From: Pectobacterium carotovorum
GTDB lineage: Bacteria > Pseudomonadota > Gammaproteobacteria > Enterobacterales > Enterobacteriaceae
NCBI RefSeq assembly: GCF_033898505.1
Contig: NZ_JAXAFK010000009.1
Span: forward strand, 28,850 to 92,849
DNA length: 64,000 nt
Reading direction: 5' to 3'
Shown here: positions 36,425 through 46,221 of the stretch, piece after piece
Position numbering within the stretch: position 1 is the stretch's first letter
Layout: each line of letters begins with the position of its first letter
The notes under the pieces: model-generated
Database searches by the model: none
What the model saw: the letters and a program-made list of their open reading frames with translations, nothing else
What the model was told of the DNA's origin: nothing
Made by a program: the position numbers and the translations under genes

Positions 36425-36438
36425 TTGATATAAAACAA
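36425..36438 (+). promoter_or_regulatory. FNR-like site 1 upstream of grcA
   Basis: TTGAT-ATAA-AACAA against the consensus TTGATnnnnATCAA: left half exact, right half 4 of 5. E. coli yfiD also has tandem FNR sites. Confidence 0.6.
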
Positions 36439-36477
36439 TAAATTGCCTTCGCGCGGTGGAGTTGTGTGGTTTTAAAA

Positions 36478-36491
36478 TTGATTTAAGTCAA
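36478..36491 (+). promoter_or_regulatory. FNR-like site 2 upstream of grcA
   Basis: TTGAT-TTAA-GTCAA: left half exact, right half 4 of 5, 53 bases after site 1 and about 150 bases before the ATG. Confidence 0.65.
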
Positions 36492-36639
36492 GGATGCCCA
36501 GCTATCAGGCTGGTATATAAGAAGGCAGATACAAACGGTTTTATACGATCGTTACGAAATTCGTCAATTTTTACCGATAACGATGTTAACTAAATCAGTT
36601 TTAACTAAGACAATAACACGCCGTTTTACGGAGGCAATT

Positions 36640-37023
36640 ATGGTTACTGGTATTCAAATCACCAAGGCTAACGACAGCGCGCTGATCAATTCTTTCTGGT
36701 TGCTGGACGAAGAAAAATCACAGGCGCGTTGCGTGTGTGCTAAATCAGGTTATAGCGAAGATCAAATCGTTCCAGTGAGCGATCTGGGTCAGATCGAGTA
36801 TCGTGAAATTCCGCTGGAAATCAAACCTGAAGTGCGTGTGGAAGGCGGTCAGCATTTGAACGTGAACGTTCTGCGCCGTGAGACGCTGGAAGATGCTGTT
36901 AAGCATCCAGAGAAATATCCACAGCTGACCATCCGCGTATCTGGCTATGCTGTGCGTTTCAACTCACTGACGCCGGAGCAGCAGCGCGACGTTATCGCCC
37001 GTACTTTTACAGAAAGTCTGTAA
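36640..37023 (+). CDS. grcA: Autonomous glycyl radical cofactor GrcA
   Basis: 127-residue protein that can replace the damaged C-terminal part of pyruvate formate-lyase under microaerobic conditions. The glycyl radical motif RVSGYAVRF near the C-terminus is intact, and the [23 protein letters not shown] region matches the E. coli protein. The ATG at 36640 has GGAGG seven bases upstream; the frame is open to 36583 but without a family match. Two FNR-like sites lie upstream. Confidence 0.97.
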   Translation: MVTGIQITKANDSALINSFWLLDEEKSQARCVCAKSGYSEDQIVPVSDLGQIEYREIPLEIKPEVRVEGGQHLNVNVLRRETLEDAVKHPEKYPQLTIRVSGYAVRFNSLTPEQQRDVIARTFTESL

Positions 37024-37044
37024 GCTGTTGTCCAAGCCTTAAAC

Positions 37045-37072
37045 AAAAAGGGAGCCGAGGCTCCCTTTTTTT
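37045..37072. terminator. Bidirectional terminator between grcA and srmB
   Basis: A-tract, gggagcc (37050-37056), ga, ggctccc (37059-37065), T-tract. Both convergent genes end within about 30 bases. Confidence 0.9.
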
Positions 37073-37094
37073 ATGTCTCTATTTTATAGAAATT

Positions 37095-38420
37095 TTATTC
37101 GGCAGACGGTTCGTCGGTCTTCTGTGTAGGTTGACGGCGCTTACCGATATTTTTGCTATCGCGATGGCGAATCTTCACTTTAACCTTTTCTTTTTCCTTC
37201 TCTTTTTTCTCTTTCCGTTGAGCCAGCACTTTTTTCGACGGTTTCCCGGTGGTTTTAGCGCTTGGTGCTTTGGTCGTTGGGCGAAGCTCATCAATGACGC
37301 GCGGTTTTAGCGGTTCATTCAGGTAGCGGCTGATTTTTCCCAGCAGCAGATGATCGTGCGCTTCGACGAAAGAGATAGCACAGCCTTTACGGCCCGCGCG
37401 GCCAGTACGGCCGATACGGTGAAGATAGGTGTCCGATGTGCGCGGTAAATCGAAGTTAAAGACGTGGCTGACATCGTTAATGTCGATGCCGCGTGCCGCA
37501 ACGTCAGTAGCAACCAGTACGTTTACGCGCCCGTCGCTCAGGCGTTTGATCGCTTCATTACGTTTGGCCTGCACCATTTCGCCTTCGAGATAGCAGGCGG
37601 TAATGCCTGCTTCACGCAGCCAAGCAACCAGCTCATGCACGCGCTCACGCTTGCGGACAAAGATGATAGAACGCGTCACGTCCGGCTGCTTTAGCTGATG
37701 GCAGAGCAGGGCAGTTTTGTGTTTGACGTCGTCAGCGCGGTAATACCACTGCAGAATTTTTTTACGTTCGCGACGTGATGGATCGGATTCGATTTCAACC
37801 GGCTCGTTGAGCAGACGCTCGGCGAAATCTTTGATCGCGTCCCCTTCCAGCGTCGCAGAAAACAGCAGCGTTTGCTTACGCCAGCGGGTTTCCCCGGCGA
37901 TGTGTTCAATATCCTGAGCGAAGCCCATATCCAGCATTCTGTCCGCTTCATCCAGAATCAGCGTTTCTACTGCGCGGCAATCGAAGTTTTCTTCTTTGAT
38001 GTATTGCAGCAGACGGCCGGTCGTTGCGACGACGACATCCTGATTTTCACTGAAGACTTCAGCATGGTTCATGTAGGCTACGCCGCCGGTGATCGTGGCG
38101 ACATCCAGATGCGTATGTGCCGCAAATGCGCGCGCCTGATCGGCCACCTGCATGGCGAGTTCACGGGTTGGCGTGAGGATCAGAATACGAGGCGGACCTG
38201 ATTTTTTACGAGGGAAATCGATAAGATGCTGCAAAACCGGCAGCAAATAGGCGGCGGTTTTACCGGTTCCTGTTGGCGCGGAACCCAGTACGTCACGGCC
38301 TTCCATCGCTGGTGGGATTGCCGCAGCCTGAATCGCGGTCGGGCGTTCGTAGCCCATGTCGCGCAGGGCGTCTAACAGGCTTTCATCAAGATCGAGCTCG
38401 GAAAAATTGGTTACAGTCAT
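37095..38420 (-). CDS. srmB: ATP-dependent RNA helicase SrmB
   Basis: 441-residue DEAD-box helicase that helps early 50S subunit assembly. Q-motif region YERPTAIQAAAIPPAM, Walker A APTGTGKTAAYLLP, DEADRMLDMGF, SAT in LLFSATLEG, and HRIGRTGRAGRKG. The C-terminal tail from about 385 is very Lys/Glu-rich and basic, typical for SrmB. It is divergent from yfiC as in E. coli. Confidence 0.97.
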   Translation of the reverse strand: MTVTNFSELDLDESLLDALRDMGYERPTAIQAAAIPPAMEGRDVLGSAPTGTGKTAAYLLPVLQHLIDFPRKKSGPPRILILTPTRELAMQVADQARAFAAHTHLDVATITGGVAYMNHAEVFSENQDVVVATTGRLLQYIKEENFDCRAVETLILDEADRMLDMGFAQDIEHIAGETRWRKQTLLFSATLEGDAIKDFAERLLNEPVEIESDPSRRERKKILQWYYRADDVKHKTALLCHQLKQPDVTRSIIFVRKRERVHELVAWLREAGITACYLEGEMVQAKRNEAIKRLSDGRVNVLVATDVAARGIDINDVSHVFNFDLPRTSDTYLHRIGRTGRAGRKGCAISFVEAHDHLLLGKISRYLNEPLKPRVIDELRPTTKAPSAKTTGKPSKKVLAQRKEKKEKEKEKVKVKIRHRDSKNIGKRRQPTQKTDEPSAE

Positions 38421-38554
38421 GGTCTACCTCTGTTTGGGGCGCCGATTATAGACGCATTGGCCGGGTTCTTCACCTGTTTAAGCAGACAACGGCGCTTTTC
38501 CTGTACTGACGTTTCACCTATGCTACTGCGGTTTGCGTTTGGAATCTTATTTTC

Positions 38555-39301
38555 ATGAGTCATCAGGCTGATAATAAACTGACATTGCGTCGGGATGGAT
38601 TTACCTTCAAGCAATTCTTTGTGGCGCACGATCGCTGTGCCATGAAGGTGGGAACCGACGGCATTTTGCTGGGCGCCTGGGTGCCGGTGTCCTCAGCTAC
38701 ACGGATTTTGGATATCGGCAGTGGTTCCGGCCTTCTCGCGCTGATGGCGGCGCAACGTTCTGAACCGCATGTTCGGATTGATGCCGTCGAACTGGATAGC
38801 GCAGCGAGCCAGCAGGCGAAGGAGAACACTGCCGCCTCGCCATGGGCCGGCAGAATCGCGGTCTATGCTGAGGATATTATCAGTTTTGCTGAGGCGCGAA
38901 GCGCCAGCTATTCGTTGATTATCAGTAATCCACCTTATTTCCCTCCGGGGATCGCGTGCGGCTCGACTGAGCGTGAGCAGGCGCGTTACACCACCTTGTT
39001 AACCCATGACGCACTGTTGCGCTGTGCGCATCAACTGCTGATGCCCGAAGGGCTTTTTTGCGTGGTGCTGCCCGTTCAGATTGCGGAGAAATTTATTCCA
39101 CTGGCACAGCAGCATAACTGGTACGTTCACCAGCAGCTTCGCGTATCGGAACAGGAAGATAAACCCGCTCACCGCGTTTTGCTGGCGCTGTCTCGGCAGG
39201 AAAGAGAATGTGTGAATGCTTCGCTGGCAATTCGTGATGGCGAAAGACGTTACTCGACGGCTTTCCAACAGCTGACAAAAGATTTTTATCTCTTTATGTA
39301 G
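38555..39301 (+). CDS. yfiC: tRNA1(Val) (adenine-37-N6)-methyltransferase
   Basis: 248-residue SAM-dependent methyltransferase that modifies A37 of tRNA-Val. SAM-binding region [18 protein letters not shown] (about 50-67) and catalytic N6-adenine motif SNPPYFPPG are present. ATG 38555. The three tRNA-Val genes earlier in the window carry A after the TAC anticodon, the position such an enzyme modifies. A hairpin follows the stop. Confidence 0.95.
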   Translation: MSHQADNKLTLRRDGFTFKQFFVAHDRCAMKVGTDGILLGAWVPVSSATRILDIGSGSGLLALMAAQRSEPHVRIDAVELDSAASQQAKENTAASPWAGRIAVYAEDIISFAEARSASYSLIISNPPYFPPGIACGSTEREQARYTTLLTHDALLRCAHQLLMPEGLFCVVLPVQIAEKFIPLAQQHNWYVHQQLRVSEQEDKPAHRVLLALSRQERECVNASLAIRDGERRYSTAFQQLTKDFYLFM

Positions 39302-39303
39302 AT

Positions 39304-39330
39304 GGCAGACGCCTTGTTGCTGCGTCTGCC
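39304..39330 (+). terminator. Hairpin after yfiC
   Basis: ggcagacgc (39304-39312) pairs exactly with gcgtctgcc (39322-39330) two bases after the stop. No immediate T-run on the plus strand, so termination is probable, not certain. Confidence 0.55.
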
Positions 39331-39343
39331 TTGGCTGAGCAAA

Positions 39344-39377
39344 TTATTTTTATAAACTACTTATTTTTATAAACTAC
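39344..39377. repeat. Tandem 17-bp duplication at the nadB stop
   Basis: The 17-base unit ttatttttataaactac occurs twice back to back (39344-39360 and 39361-39377). The second copy contains the nadB stop codon (minus strand, 39374-39376), so the event duplicated the 3' flank without changing the protein. Confidence 0.9.
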
Positions 39378-40975
39378 GGCACCAGAATGGTGGGCGTTGG
39401 CATGTCGAATTGTTCTGGGTAGTCCAGGGTATAGTGCAGCCCGCGGCTTTCTTTTCTTTCCAGTGCGCAGCGGACGATGAGTTCGGCGACCTGCACCAGA
39501 TTACGCAGCTCCAGCAGATTGTTGGAAATACGGAAGTGGGCGTAGTACTCATTGATTTCCTGCTGAAGCAGATGGATGCGGCGCTGTGCTCGCTCCAACC
39601 GCTTCGTCGTCCGCACGATCCCAACGTAATCCCACATAAACAGGCGCAGTTCGTGCCAGTTATGCTGGATCACTACCTGTTCATCGGAGTTGTCGACCTG
39701 GCTTTCATCCCAATCCGGTAATTTTTTCACCGCTTTGATTTGCGGTAAGCGCTGCAAGATATCCTCCGCGGCTGACCAGCCGTAAACCAGACACTCCAGT
39801 AATGAGTTGGATGCCATGCGGTTTGCACCGTGCAATCCGGTGTAGCTGACTTCGCCAATGGCATACAGGCCGTCAAGATCGGTTCGGCCGTGCTGATCGA
39901 CCAGTACGCCACCGCAGGTGTAGTGTGCCGCAGGGACGATGGGGATCGGTTCACGCGTCAGATCGATGCCGAGAGATTGCAGCTTTTCATCGATGGTAGG
40001 GAAGTGCTGTTTGATGAATGCTTCGGGTTTGTGGCTGATATCCAGATACATGCAGTCTGCGCCAAGCCGTTTCATCTCATGGTCAATTGCGCGGGCGACC
40101 ACATCACGCGGAGCCAGTTCGCCTCTGGCATCGAAATCGGGCATAAAACGTGTGCCGTCAGGACGTTTAAGGTACGCACCTTCACCGCGCAGCGCTTCCG
40201 TCAGCAGGAAATTTCGCGCCTGCGGGTGGAACAGACAGGTCGGGTGAAACTGATTGAATTCCAGATTCGCCACGCGGCAACCTGCGCGCCAGGCCATGGC
40301 GATGCCATCGCCAGAGGAAATATCAGGATTCGTGGTGTATTGATAAACTTTGGACGCCCCGCCAGTCGCCAGAACTACCGTTTTTGCCCGACAGGATTCG
40401 ACGCGTTCCTGCTCACGATTCCAGATATAAGCACCGATAATACGGCGCGTACCGGGCAAACCCAGCTTATTTGAGGTAATCAAATCGACGGCGTTGCAGC
40501 GTTCCATAATCCGAATATTCGGATGGGATAGCGCTTTCTGCACCAGGGTGTTTTCCACTTCTTTTCCGGTTGCATCTGCCGCATGCAGAATTCGACGATG
40601 GCTATGTCCACCTTCGCGCGTGAGGTGATAGCGTTCTTCACCGCTGGTGCTGGTTTCGGTATCGAATAGCACGCCTTGTTCGATAAGCCATTGCACGCAG
40701 TGTTTGGCATTGCTGGCGATAAACTCAACGGCTTCCCGTTCACACAGGCCATCGCCAGCGATCAGGGTATCTTCGATATGGGAGTCAATCGTGTCGGTTT
40801 CATCGAAAACGGCTGCGATGCCGCCTTGAGCATAAAACGTCGCGCCTTCGTTGAGTGGGCCTTTGCTTAATACCGTCACGTTAGCCTGAGAAGCCAGACG
40901 CAGCGCCAGTGAAAGCCCGGCAGCACCGCTGCCAATGATTAAAACATCACAGACGTATTCAGTGGTCGTTTGCAT
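39374..40975 (-). CDS. nadB: L-aspartate oxidase
   Basis: 533-residue flavoenzyme that oxidises aspartate to iminoaspartate, the first step of de novo NAD synthesis. FAD-binding [19 protein letters not shown] (about 9-27), the [16 protein letters not shown] segment, [26 protein letters not shown] near the flavin, and a helical C-terminal domain from about 415. It is divergent from rpoE as in E. coli. Confidence 0.97.
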   Translation of the reverse strand: MQTTTEYVCDVLIIGSGAAGLSLALRLASQANVTVLSKGPLNEGATFYAQGGIAAVFDETDTIDSHIEDTLIAGDGLCEREAVEFIASNAKHCVQWLIEQGVLFDTETSTSGEERYHLTREGGHSHRRILHAADATGKEVENTLVQKALSHPNIRIMERCNAVDLITSNKLGLPGTRRIIGAYIWNREQERVESCRAKTVVLATGGASKVYQYTTNPDISSGDGIAMAWRAGCRVANLEFNQFHPTCLFHPQARNFLLTEALRGEGAYLKRPDGTRFMPDFDARGELAPRDVVARAIDHEMKRLGADCMYLDISHKPEAFIKQHFPTIDEKLQSLGIDLTREPIPIVPAAHYTCGGVLVDQHGRTDLDGLYAIGEVSYTGLHGANRMASNSLLECLVYGWSAAEDILQRLPQIKAVKKLPDWDESQVDNSDEQVVIQHNWHELRLFMWDYVGIVRTTKRLERAQRRIHLLQQEINEYYAHFRISNNLLELRNLVQVAELIVRCALERKESRGLHYTLDYPEQFDMPTPTILVP

Positions 40976-41167
40976 GGTCGTGTCGTGGATGCAAAAAGAA
41001 GAGGAAATCCGATGTTAGCACCCAATGGTTGTTGCTGTATTGGTTTTTAGCCCCCTCTCTACGCTATAAATAAGCGAATAGCGGAACAGGGGGAATCGTG
41101 CGAATACCCCAGATTTATCGTATCATCCTCGGAAGAAGAGCGTAGAGCCTCAGATGACGACCATTTT

Positions 41168-41215
41168 TGATGAAGACAATGTTTGATATAGACAATGTGT
41201 GATGAAGAGAATGCG
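41168..41215. repeat. Three-unit 16-bp tandem repeat upstream of rpoE
   Basis: Units tgatgaagacaatgtt, tgatatagacaatgtg and tgatgaagagaatgcg follow each other without gaps. They are diverged by a few bases, so the array is not brand new. Confidence 0.85.
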
Positions 41216-41273
41216 TCATGATACGCATCGCAAAGACGAGTAACGGCGCTAAGTAAAAGAAAAACGATGACGT

Positions 41274-41301
41274 GGAACTTTATTGGATGTCTTGATTCTA
41301 A
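41274..41301 (+). promoter_or_regulatory. Sigma-E promoter of the rpoE-rse operon
   Basis: GGAACTT (41274-41280), a 16-base spacer and TCTAA (41297-41301) match the sigma-E consensus very well. rpoE is known to drive its own transcription in E. coli; this site supports the same loop here. Confidence 0.87.
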
Positions 41302-41320
41302 TGAGGAGCTTGCTCTAAAC

Positions 41321-41389
41321 ATGACTTATATAGCTGGCAGTACTATTTTACGCGTGGAGAACGGTTTGAGTAGAGATTACCTCGGATGA
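41321..41389 (+). CDS. rseD: Short leader peptide coupled to rpoE (RseD-like)
   Basis: An open frame of 22 codons (starts MTYIAGSTIL) whose TGA stop overlaps the rpoE ATG as ATGA. Such a leader, translated ahead of rpoE, is described in E. coli as RseD. A GAGGAG lies 12 bases before this ATG. The frame is also open to an ATG at 41267, giving 40 residues, but that start lies before the sigma-E promoter and could be used only on longer transcripts. Sequence similarity to E. coli RseD was not checked; the call rests on position and overlap. Confidence 0.6.
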   Translation: MTYIAGSTILRVENGLSRDYLG

Positions 41390-41961
41390 GCGAGCAACTG
41401 GCAGATCAGGTTCTGGTCGAGCGAGTCCAAAAAGGCGATCAAAAATCGTTTAACTTGTTGGTCGTTCGTTATCAGCATAAGGTAGCGAGTCTGGTATCGC
41501 GGTATGTTCCTCAGGGAGACGTGCCGGACGTGGTACAGGAATCGTTTATTAAAGCCTATCGCGCGTTAGAGTCATTCCGCGGCGATAGTGCGTTTTATAC
41601 ATGGCTGTATCGTATCGCAGTGAATACGGCCAAGAATTATCTGGTAGCTCAGGGGCGACGCCCGCCTTCCAGCGACATTGATGCCAATGACGCGGAAAAC
41701 TATGAAAATGCGGGTGCACTGAAAGAAATATCGAACCCTGAGAATTTAATGTTGTCAGAGGAATTACGAAGCATCGTTTTCCGCACTATCGAGTCTTTGC
41801 CGGAAGATTTACGTTTAGCGATTACGCTGCGCGAATTGGACGGTTTAAGCTACGAAGAGATTGCCGTGATTATGGATTGTCCCGTCGGCACTGTTCGTTC
41901 TCGTATTTTCCGGGCGCGGGAAGCGATTGATAATAAAGTACAACCGCTTATTCAGCGCTAG
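41386..41961 (+). CDS. rpoE: RNA polymerase sigma-E factor
   Basis: 191-residue ECF sigma factor for the envelope stress response. Region 2 is seen in LVVRYQHKVASLVSRYVPQGDVPDVVQESFIKAYRALESFRG, and region 4 in LRLAITLRELDGLSYEEIAVIMDCPVGTVRSRIFRAREAI. It heads rpoE-rseA-rseB-rseC. Its own promoter is upstream and its start is overlapped by the leader ORF. degP, a likely target, is in the same window. Confidence 0.98.
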   Translation: MSEQLADQVLVERVQKGDQKSFNLLVVRYQHKVASLVSRYVPQGDVPDVVQESFIKAYRALESFRGDSAFYTWLYRIAVNTAKNYLVAQGRRPPSSDIDANDAENYENAGALKEISNPENLMLSEELRSIVFRTIESLPEDLRLAITLRELDGLSYEEIAVIMDCPVGTVRSRIFRAREAIDNKVQPLIQR

Positions 41962-42020
41962 CGAGCGTTTTCAGCTATCCGCATGACTAATGATGGATTT
42001 GACAAGGTAAGGGTGTCGGT

Positions 42021-42668
42021 ATGCAGAAAGAGAAACTTTCCGCTTTAATGGATGGCGAAGCAGTAGATTCCGAACTGCTAAATGCATTGTCACGGGATGA
42101 TGCGTTGCAGCAAAGTTGGCAAAGTTATCATCTAATTCGTGATGCGTTGCGTGGTGATGTCAGTGAAAACGTGATTCACCTGGACATCGCTTCTCGCGTT
42201 GCCGCCGCAATCGAAAAAGAACCTGTTCGTCTGGTTCCACAAGCGCAGCCTGAATCCCAGCCACAACCTGTCGAGTGGACGAAGATGCCGTTCTGGCACA
42301 AAATCCGCCCGTGGGGCAGTCAGCTGACGCAAGTCGGTGTCGCCGCCTGCGTATCTTTAGCGGTGATTGTCGGCGTACAAAATTATCAGCAGGGCAATGC
42401 ATCCGAACATGTTGTGGAATCCGGCGTGTTCAGTACCTTACCTGCTATGGGCACCGCCTCTCCTGTGAGCCTGGGCGTGCCGTCAGAAAATGTTGCCCCT
42501 CACAGCGGACAGCAGAAGTCCGATATGCAGCGCAACCGCCTTAACGCCATTTTGCAGGACTACGAATTACAGCGTCGGCTGCATGCCGAACACGCTCTGC
42601 CGCAGGACGATCAGCAAGCGGCTATTCAGGTTCCCGGTACTCAATCATTAGGAACGCAGCCTCGGTAA
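42021..42668 (+). CDS. rseA: Anti-sigma-E factor RseA
   Basis: 215-residue inner-membrane protein. The N-terminal cytoplasmic domain (MQKEKLSALMDGEAVDSELLNALSRDD...WQSYHLIRDALRGD) binds sigma-E. One transmembrane helix lies at about 104-122 (VGVAACVSLAVIVGVQ). The periplasmic part is Gln-rich. It is cleaved by DegS and RseP during stress in E. coli. The stop overlaps the rseB start (TAATG). Confidence 0.95.
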   Translation: MQKEKLSALMDGEAVDSELLNALSRDDALQQSWQSYHLIRDALRGDVSENVIHLDIASRVAAAIEKEPVRLVPQAQPESQPQPVEWTKMPFWHKIRPWGSQLTQVGVAACVSLAVIVGVQNYQQGNASEHVVESGVFSTLPAMGTASPVSLGVPSENVAPHSGQQKSDMQRNRLNAILQDYELQRRLHAEHALPQDDQQAAIQVPGTQSLGTQPR

Positions 42669-43630
42669 TGAAGCGTGTTTGGTCCGCCGCCTGTTTTCTG
42701 ATTGGCAGTCTGTTTTATTCTACTTTCGCCCCGGCTCAGAATGTTGAGCCGGGCGCGTTGCTACAACAGATGAACAGCGCAGTTCGTTCTCTGAATTACG
42801 AAATTTCCTTTATCAACATTACCCTGCAAGGATTCGAGTCGGTACGGTATCGTCATGCCGTGGTCAACAACCGTTCCTTAGCGCAGCTGCTGTTTATGGA
42901 CGGGCCGCGACGCGAGATCGTGCTGCGTGGTAATGAAGTTAGCTACTTCGATCCCGGTTTTGAGCCATTTACGCTTACCAGCGATCATATCGTTGACTCT
43001 CTCCCTTCTTTGGTCTTTGCCGATTTCCAGAAACTATCGCCTTATTATGACTTTATTCCTGCCGACGGACGGGTGCGTATTGCCGATCGTCTGGCATCAG
43101 GAATTCGGGTCATTTCACGCGATGGCACACGCTACAGCTATATGGTGTGGATTGATGCGGAATCGAAACTTCCATTGCGTATCGATTTACAGGATCGCAA
43201 CGGTGACAAGCGGTTGGAACAGTTCTTAACGACATCGCTGATTGTTGATGATGATGTGGTTAGCGTGATGCGTCCGCTGGAAGGAATCAAACTTCCTCCT
43301 GTGTTACCCACGCCTGCCGCGGAAAAAGGTGATTTTACCTGGGAGCCAGAATGGTTGCCTGCTGGGATGAAAGAACTTTCACACAACAAAAAAGTATTGC
43401 CAGGCTCGTCCATTCCGATCGAAACTCGTCTGTATAGCGATGGTTTATTCAGTTTTTCCATTAACATTAGTCCGTCTTCTGATGTGAGTGAAGAACAGTC
43501 GCTGCTTACGGGGCGACGCTCCATTCATACTGTCATGAAAGGCAACCGCGAAATTACCGTCGTCGGAGATATTCCACCTTCTACGGCTAAACGGGTCGCT
43601 GACAGCATTATTTTGAAGGGGCAACCGTGA
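42668..43630 (+). CDS. rseB: Sigma-E regulatory protein RseB
   Basis: 320-residue periplasmic protein that binds RseA and protects it from DegS; it senses lipopolysaccharide intermediates in E. coli. Signal peptide MKRVWSAACFLIGSLFYSTFAPAQ, an N-terminal LolA-like domain with NYEISFINITLQGFESVRYRHAV, and a C-terminal domain from about 220. Overlaps rseC by four bases. Confidence 0.95.
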   Translation: MKRVWSAACFLIGSLFYSTFAPAQNVEPGALLQQMNSAVRSLNYEISFINITLQGFESVRYRHAVVNNRSLAQLLFMDGPRREIVLRGNEVSYFDPGFEPFTLTSDHIVDSLPSLVFADFQKLSPYYDFIPADGRVRIADRLASGIRVISRDGTRYSYMVWIDAESKLPLRIDLQDRNGDKRLEQFLTTSLIVDDDVVSVMRPLEGIKLPPVLPTPAAEKGDFTWEPEWLPAGMKELSHNKKVLPGSSIPIETRLYSDGLFSFSINISPSSDVSEEQSLLTGRRSIHTVMKGNREITVVGDIPPSTAKRVADSIILKGQP

Positions 43631-44079
43631 TCAAAGAGTGGGCGACAGTGGTTTCATGGCAGGATGGCATCGCAGAGTTGCGGTGTGAGCCGAGCGCGGG
43701 GTGCGGCAGTTGTAAATCCCGTTCGTCGTGTGGAACTGGCTTATTAAGTCAGCTTGGGCTTTCTGCCGAAAATACGCTGTATGTCCCTTACGATCGACCT
43801 TTAGAAGTCGGACAAAAAGTCGAATTGGGGATTTCTGAGGGACGACTGCTGTTTTCTGCCGCTCTGGTTTACTTCGTTCCGCTGGTCGGGTTACTGATCG
43901 GTGCGGCGATCTGTCAAACGTTATTCGGCACCGATCTGGCCGCCGTTATTGGCGCACTGCTGGGCGGTGGGCTGGCGTTTATCGGCGTGAAGCGCTGGGC
44001 GAAGCGACTGGGTAAGAATAAGCGTTATGAGCCCGTTATCCTGCAAATTGCATTGCCTGGCACTCTCTTACAAAATTGA
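43627..44079 (+). CDS. rseC: RseC, inner-membrane protein of the sigma-E operon
   Basis: 150-residue protein with a GTG start overlapping the rseB TGA. A cysteine-rich N-terminal segment CEPSAGCGSCKSRSSCGTG (about 23-41) is typical of RseC/SoxR-reducing-system proteins; two membrane helices follow at about 77-120. RseC is linked to SoxR reduction in E. coli. Last gene of the operon. Confidence 0.94.
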   Translation: MIKEWATVVSWQDGIAELRCEPSAGCGSCKSRSSCGTGLLSQLGLSAENTLYVPYDRPLEVGQKVELGISEGRLLFSAALVYFVPLVGLLIGAAICQTLFGTDLAAVIGALLGGGLAFIGVKRWAKRLGKNKRYEPVILQIALPGTLLQN

Positions 44080-44405
44080 CCTGCTTAACCGAGCGTAAAT
44101 GGCGCACGGTGCGGAAACGTTGTCCACACGTAGATTGTCCACACGTAGATTGTTCACACGTTTGTGATTTTTCGACACGATGTTTACCACGTAATGACAC
44201 TTTACTTCCTGCTTTCCTCTTGTTGTTCTGCTATTCCAAATAAAACCGTCATAATCAAGGGGAATGCACCGGACATGACTAGGTTTTCACGCCTCTCGCA
44301 TGTAGAATGCTGCGATTCAGGTGGAATAACATCGCTGCTGTTTTCACCTATGCGCATGCCCATCGGCAAGAATTTCAGGAATATCAAGGTAGAAAAATTT
44401 TTATA
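44080..44405. other. 326-bp region between rseC and lepA
   Basis: Non-coding by inspection. It contains a 15-bp tandem array of DnaA-box-like words (44120-44161). An open frame running upstream of lepA through 44307-44405 lacks a family match and is not called. Confidence 0.65.
44120..44161 (+). repeat. 15-bp tandem array with DnaA-box-like words
   Basis: The unit ttgtccacacgtaga occurs at 44120 and 44135, then a partial, altered unit (ttgttcacacgt) at 44150. Each begins with TTGTCCACA or TTGTTCACA, one base from the DnaA consensus TTWTNCACA. Whether DnaA binds is unknown. Confidence 0.7.
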
Positions 44406-46205
44406 ATGAAGCATATACGAAATTTCTCCATTATTGCCCATATCGACCACGGTAAATCAACGTTATCTGACCGCATTATCCAGATTTGCGGCGGTTTGAC
44501 CGAGCGTGAAATGGCTGCGCAGGTTCTGGATTCCATGGATCTGGAACGTGAACGTGGAATAACGATTAAAGCGCAAAGCGTAACGCTGGATTATAAAGCG
44601 CAGGACGGCCAAACCTACCAGTTAAACTTCATCGATACACCGGGGCACGTTGACTTCTCTTATGAAGTTTCCCGTTCGCTTGCTGCCTGCGAAGGCGCAC
44701 TGCTTGTCGTTGACGCCGGGCAGGGTGTGGAAGCTCAAACGCTGGCTAACTGCTATACCGCCCTGGATATGAATCTGGAAGTGGTGCCAGTTCTGAACAA
44801 AATCGACCTGCCCGCTGCTGATCCGGATCGTGTCGCTCAGGAAATTGAAGACATTGTCGGCATTGATGCTACCGACGCCGTGCGCTGTTCCGCGAAAACC
44901 GGGATTGGCGTGCCGGATGTTCTGGATCGTCTGGTGCGTGATATTCCTCCGCCAGAAGGTAGCCCTGATGAGCCGCTACAGGCGCTCATTATCGACTCTT
45001 GGTTTGATAACTACCTTGGCGTTGTGTCGTTGGTTCGTATCAAAAACGGCACGATGCGTAAAGGTGACAAAATTAAGGTGATGAGTACCGGTCAGGTTTA
45101 TAACGCTGACCGCCTTGGTATTTTTACACCGAAGCAGATCGACCGTGATGTCTTGAACTGCGGCGAAGTAGGCTGGCTGGTGTGCGCCATCAAAGATATT
45201 TTGGGTGCTCCGGTAGGGGATACCCTGACGCTGGCTCGTCAACCCGCTGAAAAAGCGCTGCCGGGCTTCAAGAAAGTCAAACCGCAGGTTTATGCCGGTC
45301 TGTTCCCGATTAGCTCTGATGACTATGAGTCATTCCGCGATGCGTTGGGCAAACTAAGCCTCAACGATGCCTCTCTGTTCTATGAACCAGAAAGTTCTAC
45401 CGCGCTGGGCTTCGGCTTCCGCTGCGGCTTCCTGGGTCTGCTGCACATGGAGATCATTCAGGAACGTCTGGAACGTGAATACGACCTGGATCTGATCACC
45501 ACGGCACCGACGGTGGTGTATGAAGTTGAGACGACGGCCAAAGAAACCGTTTATGTCGATAGCCCGTCCAAGCTGCCGCCGCTGAATAATATTCAGGAAC
45601 TGCGCGAACCGATTGCCGAATGTCACATGCTGCTGCCTCAGGAATATCTGGGCAACGTGATTACGCTTTGTATCGAGAAGCGCGGCGTGCAGACGAACAT
45701 GGTGTACCACGGTAATCAGGTTGCGCTGACCTATGAAATTCCGATGGCTGAAGTGGTGCTTGATTTCTTTGACCGCCTGAAATCAACGTCTCGTGGCTAT
45801 GCATCGCTGGATTACAGCTTCAAGCGCTTCCAGACATCAGACATGGTGCGTGTTGATGTGTTGATCAACAACGAACGTGTGGATGCATTGGCGCTGATCA
45901 CGCACCGCGATAATTCACAATATCGTGGCCGTGAACTGGTCGAAAAAATGAAAGATCTGATTCCTCGTCAGCAGTTTGATATCGCGATTCAGGCTGCGAT
46001 TGGTAACCACATTATTGCGCGCTCTACGGTTAAGCAATTGCGTAAAAACGTACTGGCCAAGTGTTATGGTGGTGACGTCAGCCGTAAGAAGAAACTGTTG
46101 CAGAAACAGAAAGACGGTAAGAAACGTATGAAGCAGGTCGGCAACGTCGAGCTGCCGCAAGAAGCGTTTCTGGCAATTCTGCACGTCGGCAAAGACAGTA
46201 AATAA
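44406..46205 (+). CDS. lepA: Elongation factor 4 (LepA)
   Basis: 599-residue translational GTPase that acts on stalled or assembling ribosomes. G1 AHIDHGKST (about 11-19), G3 [13 protein letters not shown]4 NKIDLP, the LepA-specific C-terminal part with [14 protein letters not shown], and a Lys-rich tail ([21 protein letters not shown]). The ATG at 44406 gives the E. coli length. The next gene is lepB, 16 bases downstream. Confidence 0.98.
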   Translation: MKHIRNFSIIAHIDHGKSTLSDRIIQICGGLTEREMAAQVLDSMDLERERGITIKAQSVTLDYKAQDGQTYQLNFIDTPGHVDFSYEVSRSLAACEGALLVVDAGQGVEAQTLANCYTALDMNLEVVPVLNKIDLPAADPDRVAQEIEDIVGIDATDAVRCSAKTGIGVPDVLDRLVRDIPPPEGSPDEPLQALIIDSWFDNYLGVVSLVRIKNGTMRKGDKIKVMSTGQVYNADRLGIFTPKQIDRDVLNCGEVGWLVCAIKDILGAPVGDTLTLARQPAEKALPGFKKVKPQVYAGLFPISSDDYESFRDALGKLSLNDASLFYEPESSTALGFGFRCGFLGLLHMEIIQERLEREYDLDLITTAPTVVYEVETTAKETVYVDSPSKLPPLNNIQELREPIAECHMLLPQEYLGNVITLCIEKRGVQTNMVYHGNQVALTYEIPMAEVVLDFFDRLKSTSRGYASLDYSFKRFQTSDMVRVDVLINNERVDALALITHRDNSQYRGRELVEKMKDLIPRQQFDIAIQAAIGNHIIARSTVKQLRKNVLAKCYGGDVSRKKKLLQKQKDGKKRMKQVGNVELPQEAFLAILHVGKDSK

Positions 46206-46221
46206 ATTCTGAGGAGTTGGC

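Larger units (their letters stand above)
36268..36639. other. 372-bp divergent region between ung and grcA
   Basis: No coding sequence is seen. It is AT-rich on the grcA side and contains two FNR-like palindromes (36425-36438 and 36478-36491). This fits oxygen control of grcA, known for E. coli yfiD. Confidence 0.65.
40976..41320. other. 345-bp divergent region between nadB and rpoE
   Basis: It contains a three-unit 16-bp tandem repeat (41168-41215), a sigma-E promoter (41274-41301) and the upstream part of the leader ORF. No other gene is supported. Confidence 0.7.

Noticed and set aside
44307..44405. N-terminal extension of lepA
   Set aside because: The ATG at 44406 yields the exact family start and length; the extra 33 residues have no family match.
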